Below, in pieces: positions 1 to 8,237 of a stretch of DNA of 37,016 nucleotides; the first letter of the stretch is position 1; each line of letters opens with the position of its first letter. This stretch comes from Tannerella sp. (GTDB lineage: Bacteria > Bacteroidota > Bacteroidia > Bacteroidales > Tannerellaceae), in the NCBI GenBank assembly GCA_031272455.1, contig JAISTS010000113.1, positions 1 to 37,016 on the forward strand, read 5' to 3'. The notes beneath the pieces are model-generated. The model saw only the letters and a list, made by a program, of their open reading frames with translations, ran no database searches and was not told the origin of the DNA. The translations under genes were made by a program, and so were the position numbers.

Positions 1-237
1 GTAACCCACATCGGCGGACTTGACGCTGTTGCCGAAGCGACAAAACATCTGCCCGAAATACCCGGAGGTAAAAAACTGATTTATACGCATATAGAAATGC
101 CGCTCACTCCGATTTCCGAGTTTGCCGAAAAAGGCAAAACCGACCCGCTATTTGCCGAACTCAATCGGCTTTGCAAGCAGCACAACGGACTTTGGAATGT
201 GGAGGCGGAAGAATATTTATTAAATAACAATATATGA
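1..237 (+). CDS. Zinc-type alcohol dehydrogenase, C-terminal fragment (partial at window edge)
   Basis: The first 78 codons are open from base 1 to a TGA at 235-237, so this is the end of a gene that starts before the window. The segment THIGGLDAV near its beginning, followed by a PGGKKLIY strand and an ending in GLWNVEAEEYLL, resembles the C-terminal part of medium-chain zinc dehydrogenases, in particular the Bacteroidales enzymes related to sorbose/sorbitol-phosphate reductases. The zinc and NAD-binding parts are off the window, so substrate cannot be judged. Its stop overlaps the start of the next gene by four bases (ATGA), which suggests translational coupling with the class II aldolase and a shared role in sugar or sugar-phosphate breakdown. 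That role is inference. Confidence 0.6.
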   Translation, partial: VTHIGGLDAVAEATKHLPEIPGGKKLIYTHIEMPLTPISEFAEKGKTDPLFAELNRLCKQHNGLWNVEAEEYLLNNNI

Positions 238-1535
238 AACAGTTAGATACAAAACTTATGCATCCGGCGGAGCAGATCCGTGTAGTTATCAGCCGGATAT
301 ACCGTAGTGGTTTGACTACGACTTCGGGCGGAAATATCTCAATACGAGACGATAACGGCGATATCTGGATAACGCCTGCGGGGATCGACAAAGGCTCGCT
401 GACGACGAACGATATTGTTTGCGTGAAAGCAGACGGGACGATAATCGGCTCACACAGACCGTCTTCCGAATATCCGTTCCATAAAGCGATTTACGAGATG
501 CGTCCGCAAATGACGGCTGTCATACACGCTCATCCGCCGGCGCTCGTGTCGTTCAGTATCACCAAACAGATACCGAACACGAACATCATCCCGCAAGCCA
601 AAAACATCTGTGGGACAATCGGTTTCGCGCCGTACGACGTGCCCGGAAGCGAAAATCTCGGCAAGAAAATCGCATCCGAATTTAAGAAACACAGTGATTA
701 CAAGGCTGTTATAATGGAAAATCACGGCGTTGTGCTATGTGGCGAAGATATGATGGATGCCTATCAGCGGTTTGAGACGCTCGAATTTTGCGCCCGCACA
801 CTGATCAACGCCAAAATTCTTGGCGAGCCGACATATCTCACCGACGCGCAGATTGACCAGCACGAACGCTCGATACCCGTTGATTTTCCGGTGTTTATGA
901 ACGTAACCTATCCGTCGGACGAGCGGGCAATCCGAACGGAAATTGTTAACATCGTCCGCCGAGCCTGCGACCAGGGGCTGATGATAAGTTCTTACGGAAC
1001 CGTGTCGGTACGCTGGCGTGGCAACGATTTCCTGATAACGCCGCCCGGAGTGCCGCGCTGGGACATCGAGCCGCACAACATCGTGCAGGTCAAAGACGGA
1101 ATGGTCGAAGCGGGCAAGGTGCCGAGCCGCTCGGTGGCGTTGCATCAGACTATCTATCAGAGCAATCCGAAAATCAATTCGATAATCCTGACGCAGCCGC
1201 CTCACCTGATGGGATTTTGTACGTCGGGCGAAAAATTCAACGTCCGCACCATTCCCGAAAGCTGGATTTTCCTGAAAGACGTGCCGACAGTGAAATTTGG
1301 AACGCAATATGAAGATAATGTGCGCATTGCGGAGATGTTAAAGCAAATTCCGGCGATACTGCTTGCCAACGATTCGGTTGTTGTTACGGGCGATAAGCTG
1401 TTGCAGACCTTCGACCGTCTCGAAGTGGCGGAGTTTAGCGCTAAATCGCTGATAATGGCTGCGTCGCTCGGCAAGTTAAGCCCGATTTCCGATGCCGAAG
1501 TGGAGGATTTGCGCGTCGCGTTCCATGTCGAATGA
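234..1535 (+). CDS. Two-domain class II aldolase/adducin-family protein
   Basis: 433 residues, about twice the usual length of a class II aldolase, built from two tandem copies of the domain. Copy one (about 1-210) has the expected site: GGN at 32-34, SSE with Glu80, the zinc motif HAHPP at 98-102 and NHG at 163-165, as in fuculose- or rhamnulose-phosphate aldolases, which cleave sugar phosphates to dihydroxyacetone phosphate and an aldehyde. Copy two (about 215-433) keeps the fold signature (ITPPGVPR, ALHQTIYQ) but has TQPPH where HAHPP should be and ANDS where NHG should be, so it probably binds no metal. The ATG overlaps the preceding dehydrogenase stop. Likely cytoplasmic sugar catabolism; the substrate is unknown. 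An isomerase or decarboxylase in the same superfamily is possible. Confidence 0.85.
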   Translation: MKQLDTKLMHPAEQIRVVISRIYRSGLTTTSGGNISIRDDNGDIWITPAGIDKGSLTTNDIVCVKADGTIIGSHRPSSEYPFHKAIYEMRPQMTAVIHAHPPALVSFSITKQIPNTNIIPQAKNICGTIGFAPYDVPGSENLGKKIASEFKKHSDYKAVIMENHGVVLCGEDMMDAYQRFETLEFCARTLINAKILGEPTYLTDAQIDQHERSIPVDFPVFMNVTYPSDERAIRTEIVNIVRRACDQGLMISSYGTVSVRWRGNDFLITPPGVPRWDIEPHNIVQVKDGMVEAGKVPSRSVALHQTIYQSNPKINSIILTQPPHLMGFCTSGEKFNVRTIPESWIFLKDVPTVKFGTQYEDNVRIAEMLKQIPAILLANDSVVVTGDKLLQTFDRLEVAEFSAKSLIMAASLGKLSPISDAEVEDLRVAFHVE

Positions 1536-1538
1536 GCG

Positions 1539-2171
1539 ATGAAAATCCTGCTAAGCAATTCGGACTCACCCGTTTATCATATTGAATGGGAAACGGAACT
1601 GCTGCGGGCACGGCGCGGGGAAGGGTTTCTGCTGCTGTATATCAATCGTCCGTCGGTCATCGTCGGTCGGCATCAACTGATTGAAAGTGAGGTGGATGTG
1701 GATTATTGCCGAAGTAACGGGATTGAGATTGCAAGGCGCATTTCGGGCGGAGGCGCTGTCTATCACGACTTTGGCAACATAAACTACGCTTTCGTTTACG
1801 ACCGAGGCGCAGAGGCAGCCTTGGATAGAGATTACACTCTGCCTGTCGTGCTGACATTGAGGCGATTAGGAATTGATGCCGTCGTTGGCGCGCGTCGCGA
1901 ACTGCTTGCAGGCGGGAAGAAAATTTCCGGTACAGCCTCGTTTGCGACACGTGATAAGGTGCTGTTTCACGGCACTTTACTGCATCGTGTCAATCTCGAA
2001 ACGATGGCGCTCGCACTGAACGGCGACAGCTCGAAACGCGGCAAACATATTGCATCGAAGCCGTCGGAAGTGATGAATATCGCGGAAATAACCGGCAAAG
2101 AGGAGACTACGAGCGATTTCTGTAAGCGATTGATGGCGCTTTTTGATGAATATATTAATAATAGCGTTTAA
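1539..2171 (+). CDS. lplA: Lipoate-protein ligase A family protein
   Basis: 210 residues. The biotin/lipoate ligase fold is shown by RRISGGGAVYHDFGN at 66-80 and by GGKKISGTA at 125-133, which carries the lysine (K127 or K128) that contacts the lipoyl-AMP carbonyl in LplA. HGTLL follows at about 144-148. Such enzymes activate lipoate with ATP and attach it to lysines of dehydrogenase E2 subunits and glycine cleavage H protein. It is shorter than the E. coli enzyme (about 337 residues) because it lacks the C-terminal accessory domain. That is common in Bacteroidota, but it leaves open whether this is a full ligase or an octanoyl/lipoyl transferase. It starts three bases after the aldolase stop and so probably shares its transcript; no functional link to the aldolase is obvious. 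Confidence 0.85.
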   Translation: MKILLSNSDSPVYHIEWETELLRARRGEGFLLLYINRPSVIVGRHQLIESEVDVDYCRSNGIEIARRISGGGAVYHDFGNINYAFVYDRGAEAALDRDYTLPVVLTLRRLGIDAVVGARRELLAGGKKISGTASFATRDKVLFHGTLLHRVNLETMALALNGDSSKRGKHIASKPSEVMNIAEITGKEETTSDFCKRLMALFDEYINNSV

Positions 2172-2207
2172 TATATAAATAAAAACTAAAAAATAATATA
2201 TAAAAAA

Positions 2208-5200
2208 ATGAAAAATGCAAAAAAAATTCTGGTAGCAGTCATTTTTATCGCTATTGCCTCTGTGGTTAACTTGTCGGCTCAACCCCCGATAGTTCCTTCT
2301 GCGCAGGATCTTAACCGCCCTTTTGGTGATTACGACTGCGAGATGTTTCGCTCGCCCTCGCCGGTTTATCATCCTGAAACATGGTTTCACTTCATCGGCG
2401 GCAATGTGGCTCGCAAGGGCGTTACTGCCGACCTCGAAGCAATAGCGGGCGCTGGCTTGTCGGGCGTCCAACTGTTTCACGGTCAGTTTGGCGGCAAGTG
2501 GCCCGGCGTGGATATGCAGATAGCCTGCCTTAGCGAGACGTGGGACGAACTTGTAAAGTTCTCCGCCGAAGAAAGCCGCCGTCTGGGATTGCGCTTTACT
2601 ATGCAGAACTGTCCCGGATGGGCAATGTCGGGCGGTCCGTGGATAACGCCGGAGAACGCTATGCGCCAACTTGTGTGGAGCCGCTCCGACATTAGCGGCG
2701 GCGGCAAGATAAGCCTTGAACTGCCCCGCCCGCAGCCAAGCAACGAAGACTGGCGCGATTACCGAGACCTCTTCGTGCTGGCATTCCCTACGCCTTTAGA
2801 CGACAGCAGCGAACCGCTACGCGCAGTCGCTGTCAAAAGCGACGCTGCCGACAGTGATTCTCTTTGGACAAAAATGCTTGTCGAAGGCGCAGGAAGTATT
2901 ACGCTTACGCCATCTGTTGGCGGTCAGCCGCATTATATAGAAGTAACTTTCCCTGAACCGGTTATGCTCCGCACCATAGAGTTTTCCGACGTGGAAGGCT
3001 ATAATCACGGCTGGTGCTACGAGCCGGGCGTTACAGTTGCTGTTCAGGCTCTTACATCTGACGGTGGGGCAACGGAAATACTGAAAACCGCTATGCCGCC
3101 GTCGAATTGGTCGGACGACCGCCCCATTTCTTTAGCCTGCAACGAAGCAGAGAAGACAGCCAAATATCGCATAACTATTGAAAATCAATACAGTATGCGC
3201 CTGTCTTCCCTGCGCTTTTGTACTGCTGCCCGCAAGAACAACTGGGAAGCAGAAGCCGCTTGGACCTTGCGCGGCATTGTTCGCGCCAACGAACAGCCGC
3301 AGCAGTCGCCCGAAACGTTTATCAGCGGCAGCAAGATTCTTGACATCACTGCCTCGATGGACCGTAACGGGCGTCTGACATGGAAAGCGCCGGCAGGTAA
3401 ATGGACAGTACTGCGCATAGGGCACGTCAATGCGGGGCGTAAGAACGCTCCGGCGCCGCCCGAAGCGACAGGCTGGGAATGTGATAAACTGTCGTTCAAC
3501 GGTCCGCAAGCGCATTTTGCCGGCTATATCGGTCGCCTTGCCAACGGCGCGCTCAATGGCGGACTGCTCAACGGGATGCTGCTCGACAGTTGGGAATGTG
3601 GCTCGCAGACCTGGACTAATGCTATGGAGAGCGAATTTGAACAGCGTACCGGCTATAAGTTACGCAAATGGTTGCCGGCAGTGTTTGGCTATGTCGTTGA
3701 CAGTCACGAGATTTCAGCACGTTTCCTGCGCGACTGGCGCGGCGTCATCGGCGATTTGTTCGCCAACAAGTTCTATGGCGGTATGGCGAAATTAGCCTCC
3801 GAAAACGGACTGGATATACAGTATGAGACCGCTGCAGGCGATATTTTCCCTGCCGACATTATGGAATATTTCAAGCATGCCGACGTGCCGATGGCGGAAT
3901 TTTGGCAGCCACACGCCAACAGTTACGTGGGGTCTATCAACTTCAAACCGATTAAGCCCACCGCCTCCGCCGCCCATATATACGGCAAGCCGCGTGTGGC
4001 GGCAGAAGCCTTCACCTCGTTCTCGCTCACTTGGGACGAGCATTGGAGCATGCTGAAAGAGGTTGCCAATCTGAACTTTGCCGAAGGCGTTACGCACCTC
4101 GTTTTCCACACCTATACGCATAATCCGCGCACCGATTGGTTGCCGCCCGGCACGTCCTTTGGTTCGGGTATAGGCACGCCCTTCCTGCGCGGGCAGACCT
4201 GGTGGCGCTATATGCCGGAGTTTACAGCCTGCCTGTCGAGACTTAACTATCTGTTAGAGAGAGGTAAACCTGTTTCGGATGTGCTTTGGTATCTTGGAGA
4301 CGAAATTCCTCATAAACCTGACCAAAAGTTTGAAATCAAGGGATATAAGTACGACTATTGCAATCCCGACGCTCTGCTTAACCGTCTGTCGGTGCGCAAC
4401 GGCAAAATCGTTACGCCGGAAGGCTTGTGTTACAGCGTTTTATGGCTGCCTGACAACGAGCGTATGCTGCCGGAGACGCTTGAGAAACTTGTCGCCTTAG
4501 TGCGCGACGGAGCAGTGATAGTCGGCAATGCTCCGACAAGCATAGCAACGCTGACGGGCGGCGACAGGGCGCAGCAACGCTTCGATAAGGCTGTCAGCGA
4601 GTTATGGGGCGACGGGTTATCGCCATCCGTGCGCAGTGTAGGCAAGGGGGTGGCGCTGTCAGGCTTTGAAATCAGCGACGCACTGAATTATCTTGATATT
4701 AAGGCGGATGTAACCGGCGGCGAGGCGCTGTGGCTGCACCGGCAAACCGACAATGCCGACTGGTACTTCGTATCGGCGCCCTACGGCAAAGGTTTCAATG
4801 GGATGATGACGTTCAAAAATACCGGCTTTGCTGAGATTTGGGACCCCGTAAGCGGCGAAATAACCAAAGCAGATGTGGTTTATGCAAAACAGGGCTATTC
4901 AGCCATTCGTTTTGCTCTCGAAAGAGCGGGTTCGTGTTTTGTCGTTTTCCGCAAGGACGCTCACAGCGAAGGCGTCAAAAGTGTGGCGCCCAAAAAATCT
5001 GTTTCTGCGCAAGAAATCCGTTCTGCATGGACATTGTCGTTCCCCGACGGTTGGGGCGCGCCGGAAAAATTGGAAATCAGCGCTCTGAAAGCATGGAAAG
5101 ACCTTGACCTTTCGCCCGAAGGCAAAGCCTTCTCCGGAACAGTAACCTACACTGCTACTTTCGACGCCGGACAACTGCAAAGCGACGCTACATATATGCT

Positions 5201-6233
5201 TGACTTGGGGCGGGTAGAGATGATTGCTTCCGTTACGCTCAATGGTCGGAAATTGAGAACTTTATGGACGCCGCCCTATCAACTTGACGTAAGCAGTGCA
5301 TTGCACAGCGGCGAGAACATGCTGCAGATTGAAGTTACCGGCACATGGTTCAATCGCCTCGTTTATGACGCCAATCAGCCTGAAAATGAGCGCAAAACAT
5401 GGATTATCTCCGGTCCTGCCAAAAACAGTGAATTGCGGGAAAGTGGACTTTTGGGTCCTGTCGTGCTGCAAGTGCGCAGCGATAAAGAGCCGTCCGACGT
5501 CGTTAAAATCCATTCGCATAACGATTACACCCGCACGACGCCGTTCTATCAGGCATATTCGCAGCAAGTGGCGTCCATCGAAGCCGATATCTATGCTACG
5601 GATAACGAAGGCGAACTGCTTGTGGCTCACGACCTGAAAGACCTGCCGCAAGCTCCGACGCTCGACGAGGCATATATCCTGCCGCTCGTCAACCTGTTCA
5701 ATCTCAACTACGGACGTGCGTGGCGCAACAGCAACAAACGGCTTGTGTTGCTAATCGATTTAAAAACATCGCCGACGCCGACGCTCGACCGGCTTGTCGA
5801 GAAACTGAAGCAATATCCCGAAGTGTTTGACAGCAGCGTTAATCCATTGGCTGTCAGTGTGGTGATTTCGGGTGATATGCCCGACGCCTCAAAATTCGAT
5901 GAATATCCGCAGTTTATTTCGTTCGACGGTCAGAAAACGGACTACACTCAAGCACAATTGGAGCGGATATATATGGTCAGCCGCAGTTTTGGCGAGTTTT
6001 CGCGCTGGAACGGTAGTGGCAAAATCGCTGACAGCGAGCTTGTTAAAATCAAACAGATGATAGAAACGGCTCACAGTCAAGGCAAACCGATGCGTTTCTG
6101 GGGATGTCCCGACAACGAAAACGCTTGGCAAACATTTCATCAACTGGGCGTTGACTATATCAATACCGACAGACCCGAAGCCTGTACGGAATTTTTCAGA
6201 AGACAGAGAGGGTCAGGTTTAAAACAAAAATAA
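2208..6233 (+). CDS. Secreted GH106-like glycoside hydrolase fused to a PI-PLC/GDPD-like phosphodiesterase
   Basis: 1341 residues. Residues 1-24 form a signal peptide ending in NLSAQ. The glycosidase part begins at W59 (WFHFIGGNVARKGVTADL) and includes NCPGWAMSGGPWITPENA and LLDSWECGSQTW, signatures I associate with GH106 alpha-L-rhamnosidases and relatives. A galactose-binding-like beta-sandwich follows (LNGRKLRTLWTPPYQLDV, then GENMLQIEVTGTW). From H1102 the protein becomes a PI-PLC/glycerophosphodiester-phosphodiesterase-like TIM barrel: HSHNDY at 1102-1107, E1125, D1127 and H1141 match the two catalytic histidines and the metal ligands of that superfamily. The protein probably acts in the periplasm or at the outer surface on a rhamnose-containing glycan, perhaps one with a phosphodiester. 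No SusC/SusD pair is next to it. The leader at 2172-2207 is almost pure A/T. The glycosidase call is firmer than the substrate. Confidence 0.82.
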   Translation: MKNAKKILVAVIFIAIASVVNLSAQPPIVPSAQDLNRPFGDYDCEMFRSPSPVYHPETWFHFIGGNVARKGVTADLEAIAGAGLSGVQLFHGQFGGKWPGVDMQIACLSETWDELVKFSAEESRRLGLRFTMQNCPGWAMSGGPWITPENAMRQLVWSRSDISGGGKISLELPRPQPSNEDWRDYRDLFVLAFPTPLDDSSEPLRAVAVKSDAADSDSLWTKMLVEGAGSITLTPSVGGQPHYIEVTFPEPVMLRTIEFSDVEGYNHGWCYEPGVTVAVQALTSDGGATEILKTAMPPSNWSDDRPISLACNEAEKTAKYRITIENQYSMRLSSLRFCTAARKNNWEAEAAWTLRGIVRANEQPQQSPETFISGSKILDITASMDRNGRLTWKAPAGKWTVLRIGHVNAGRKNAPAPPEATGWECDKLSFNGPQAHFAGYIGRLANGALNGGLLNGMLLDSWECGSQTWTNAMESEFEQRTGYKLRKWLPAVFGYVVDSHEISARFLRDWRGVIGDLFANKFYGGMAKLASENGLDIQYETAAGDIFPADIMEYFKHADVPMAEFWQPHANSYVGSINFKPIKPTASAAHIYGKPRVAAEAFTSFSLTWDEHWSMLKEVANLNFAEGVTHLVFHTYTHNPRTDWLPPGTSFGSGIGTPFLRGQTWWRYMPEFTACLSRLNYLLERGKPVSDVLWYLGDEIPHKPDQKFEIKGYKYDYCNPDALLNRLSVRNGKIVTPEGLCYSVLWLPDNERMLPETLEKLVALVRDGAVIVGNAPTSIATLTGGDRAQQRFDKAVSELWGDGLSPSVRSVGKGVALSGFEISDALNYLDIKADVTGGEALWLHRQTDNADWYFVSAPYGKGFNGMMTFKNTGFAEIWDPVSGEITKADVVYAKQGYSAIRFALERAGSCFVVFRKDAHSEGVKSVAPKKSVSAQEIRSAWTLSFPDGWGAPEKLEISALKAWKDLDLSPEGKAFSGTVTYTATFDAGQLQSDATYMLDLGRVEMIASVTLNGRKLRTLWTPPYQLDVSSALHSGENMLQIEVTGTWFNRLVYDANQPENERKTWIISGPAKNSELRESGLLGPVVLQVRSDKEPSDVVKIHSHNDYTRTTPFYQAYSQQVASIEADIYATDNEGELLVAHDLKDLPQAPTLDEAYILPLVNLFNLNYGRAWRNSNKRLVLLIDLKTSPTPTLDRLVEKLKQYPEVFDSSVNPLAVSVVISGDMPDASKFDEYPQFISFDGQKTDYTQAQLERIYMVSRSFGEFSRWNGSGKIADSELVKIKQMIETAHSQGKPMRFWGCPDNENAWQTFHQLGVDYINTDRPEACTEFFRRQRGSGLKQK

Positions 6234-6237
6234 TTAG

Positions 6238-6245
6238 TATCTTTG
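6238..6245 (+). promoter_or_regulatory. -7 promoter element TATCTTTG before the GH43-like fragment
   Basis: TATCTTTG matches the Bacteroidota -7 consensus TAnnTTTG exactly and lies just after the stop of the fusion glycosidase. No clear TTTG sits at the -33 distance. It would start transcription near 6251. Confidence 0.5.
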
Positions 6246-6277
6246 TCAAAAAAATCAAGACACTTAGAATTAAAGTA

Positions 6278-6889
6278 TTGATATTATGCGTATTGTCTGT
6301 AACGCTCGCAACACGGGCGCAGGAACACGTTGATTCCGTTTACATTAAAGGCTATGCCATAGACCGCAGCGGTCTTCGCATCGCTTATTGCCGCGACACC
6401 GCGACACTGCAGGCGACGACGGCTGACTGGACACCCATCGCCAACGGCTTCCTCTTTCTCCGGTCTGACTACGGTCCATGGGGCAGCGAAAAACGCCTCT
6501 CCAACCCGCACCTGCTGCGCGACGACAAAGGTCTCTGGATTTGCATTTTCGACGCCAACGAAAAAGACGGCGTCAAAGGCGTTGCCACCTCGCCAGACCT
6601 AATCCACTGGCTACCACAGAATTATTATATAGACAGAGACGGGCAACCGACCGACAGTATCTTCCGCGTGCCTTGGACTTTCGTCGAAAATCTTATAAAT
6701 CACACTAAAACAGTCGCTTACAACAACCTCCTCTACGCCGAAACTGCCGCTAATATGGAAGATGAGTTTCTGAAAGAGAAAGATGTGCAGGTAACTGTCA
6801 AGCCCGACTTCAACCTCTGGGGATACCATCAGACAAAAGGTCTTGGCTATTTCGAGATTTTTATGTACCTTTGTCGCTCAAAACAATAA
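6278..6889 (+). CDS. Secreted GH43-like N-terminal fragment, probably a truncated remnant
   Basis: 203 residues read from a TTG at 6278; the nearby ATG at 6286 is out of frame. The beginning ILCVLSVTLATRAQ looks like a signal-peptide core and cleavage site, and the frame stays open upstream through a lysine-rich stretch (VKKIKTLRIKV) that would make a good n-region but has no standard start. The body holds one or two blades of a five-bladed propeller as in GH43-like modules: DWTPIANGF, RSDYGPWGSEKRLSNPHLL, CIFDANEKDG, ATSPDLIHW. The last part (YAETAANMEDEF, VTVKPDF, LGYFEIF) resembles the junction where related Bacteroides proteins continue into an arabinofuranosidase domain, which is absent here. 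The frame ends inside the serS promoter. I infer a decayed glycosidase; a short functional protein is not excluded. Confidence 0.6.
   Translation: MILCVLSVTLATRAQEHVDSVYIKGYAIDRSGLRIAYCRDTATLQATTADWTPIANGFLFLRSDYGPWGSEKRLSNPHLLRDDKGLWICIFDANEKDGVKGVATSPDLIHWLPQNYYIDRDGQPTDSIFRVPWTFVENLINHTKTVAYNNLLYAETAANMEDEFLKEKDVQVTVKPDFNLWGYHQTKGLGYFEIFMYLCRSKQ
6866..6873 (+). promoter_or_regulatory. -7 promoter element TACCTTTG of serS
   Basis: TACCTTTG matches TAnnTTTG, with a weak -33 element (TTGG at 6843-6846) 19 bases upstream. It lies inside the last codons of the preceding fragment and 22 bases before the serS ATG. Confidence 0.65.
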
Positions 6890-6895
6890 TAATTT

Positions 6896-8167
6896 ATGCT
6901 GACAGTACCGTTTATTAATAAAAACCGCGAGGAAGTCCTGCGTCGCCTCAAGATAAAGAATTTCGATGGCACAGGTCCGATAGACAAAATCATCGGTTGC
7001 GACTTTGTGCGTCGCAACATACAGTCTCGATACGAAACCAATCAGGCGAAGCTGAAAAAGCTCTCGGACGAGATCGGCGCTCTGATGAAAGCCGGAAAAA
7101 AGGCTGAAGCCGAAGCCGTCAAAGCCGAAGTCGCCAAGCTGAAAGAGCTAAATAAAGCCGACGAAACGCTGAAAAAGGAAGCCGAAGCCGAGATGCTCGA
7201 AATGTTGCTGACCGTGCCCAATCTGCCTCACGAGTCGGTTCCCGAAGGGCATAGCGCCGATGATAATATCTGCGAACGTACAGGCGGCATTGTCCCCGAA
7301 CTGGCGGCAGACGCCTTGCCCCACTGGGATTTAGTGCGCAAATACGACCTGATAGATTTTGAAGCCGGCGTGAAGATTACAGGCGCGGGATTTCCCGTTT
7401 ACAAAGGTTACGGTGCACGACTGCAACGCGCGCTGATAAATTTCTTCCTCGACAATGCCCGCGAAGCCGGTTATCTCGAAATAGAACCGCCATACGTGGT
7501 CAACGCCGATTCCGGCTACGGCACCGGTCAGCTGCCCGACAAGGAAGGACAAATGTACCACGCCACTCTCGACGATTTCTACCTTATCCCGACAGCCGAA
7601 GTGCCGGTTACGAACCTCTACCGCGATGTCATACTCGAAGAAGCAGACCTGCCCGTGCGTAACGTGGCTTACTCCGCCTGTTTCCGGCGCGAAGCAGGCT
7701 CGTATGGCAAAGATGTACGCGGACTGAACCGCCTCCATCAGTTCAACAAAGTGGAAATTGTCTGCATCGACACGCCCGAACGCTCGTACCGGACGCTCAG
7801 CGGAATGGTTGACTATGTGCAGTCGTTGGTCGAAAAGCTCGAACTCCCTTGGCGCATACTGAGGCTATGTGGCGGCGATATGAGCTTCACCTCGGCGCTC
7901 ACGTTTGATTTTGAAGTGTTCTCTGCCGCTCAGCAACGATGGCTCGAAGTCAGCTCGGTATCGAATTTTGAAAGCTATCAGGCGAACCGTCTGAAATGCC
8001 GCTACCGTACCGCCGACAAGGACATTCGGCTCTGTCATACCCTCAACGGCAGCGCCCTCGCCCTGCCGCGTATAGTAGCCGCCCTGCTCGAAAACAACCA
8101 GACGCCCGACGGCATACGTATCCCCAAAGCACTCATACCCTATACGGGGTTTGAGCTGATTGCTTAA
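6896..8167 (+). CDS. serS: Seryl-tRNA synthetase
   Basis: 423 residues, the normal length. The N-terminal part is the long helical tRNA-binding arm (about 30-105, rich in Lys, Glu and Ala). The class II catalytic core follows, with TAEVPVTNLYRD, motif 2 in CFRREAGSYGKDVRGLNRLHQF, and motif 3 in NGSALALPRIVAALLE near the C-terminus. It charges tRNA-Ser and tRNA-Sec, if present, with serine in the cytoplasm. The ATG at 6896 lies 22 bases after a TACCTTTG element, so the gene probably has its own promoter. It ends convergently with the methyltransferase gene at 8238. Confidence 0.97.
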   Translation: MLTVPFINKNREEVLRRLKIKNFDGTGPIDKIIGCDFVRRNIQSRYETNQAKLKKLSDEIGALMKAGKKAEAEAVKAEVAKLKELNKADETLKKEAEAEMLEMLLTVPNLPHESVPEGHSADDNICERTGGIVPELAADALPHWDLVRKYDLIDFEAGVKITGAGFPVYKGYGARLQRALINFFLDNAREAGYLEIEPPYVVNADSGYGTGQLPDKEGQMYHATLDDFYLIPTAEVPVTNLYRDVILEEADLPVRNVAYSACFRREAGSYGKDVRGLNRLHQFNKVEIVCIDTPERSYRTLSGMVDYVQSLVEKLELPWRILRLCGGDMSFTSALTFDFEVFSAAQQRWLEVSSVSNFESYQANRLKCRYRTADKDIRLCHTLNGSALALPRIVAALLENNQTPDGIRIPKALIPYTGFELIA

Positions 8168-8203
8168 TGCGTATTCCTGTTTTTCTTGTTTCTACCGAGC
8201 GAG

Positions 8204-8221
8204 CCATTCCTGTCGGAATGG
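8204..8221. terminator. Possible bidirectional hairpin between serS and the methyltransferase gene
   Basis: CCATTCC (8204-8210), loop TGTC, GGAATGG (8215-8221) form a perfect seven-base stem in the 70-base gap between two convergent genes. Neither side is followed by a good T run, so it is a weak terminator candidate rather than a classical one. Confidence 0.35.
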
Positions 8222-8237
8222 AGACAGATCGTTCGTT

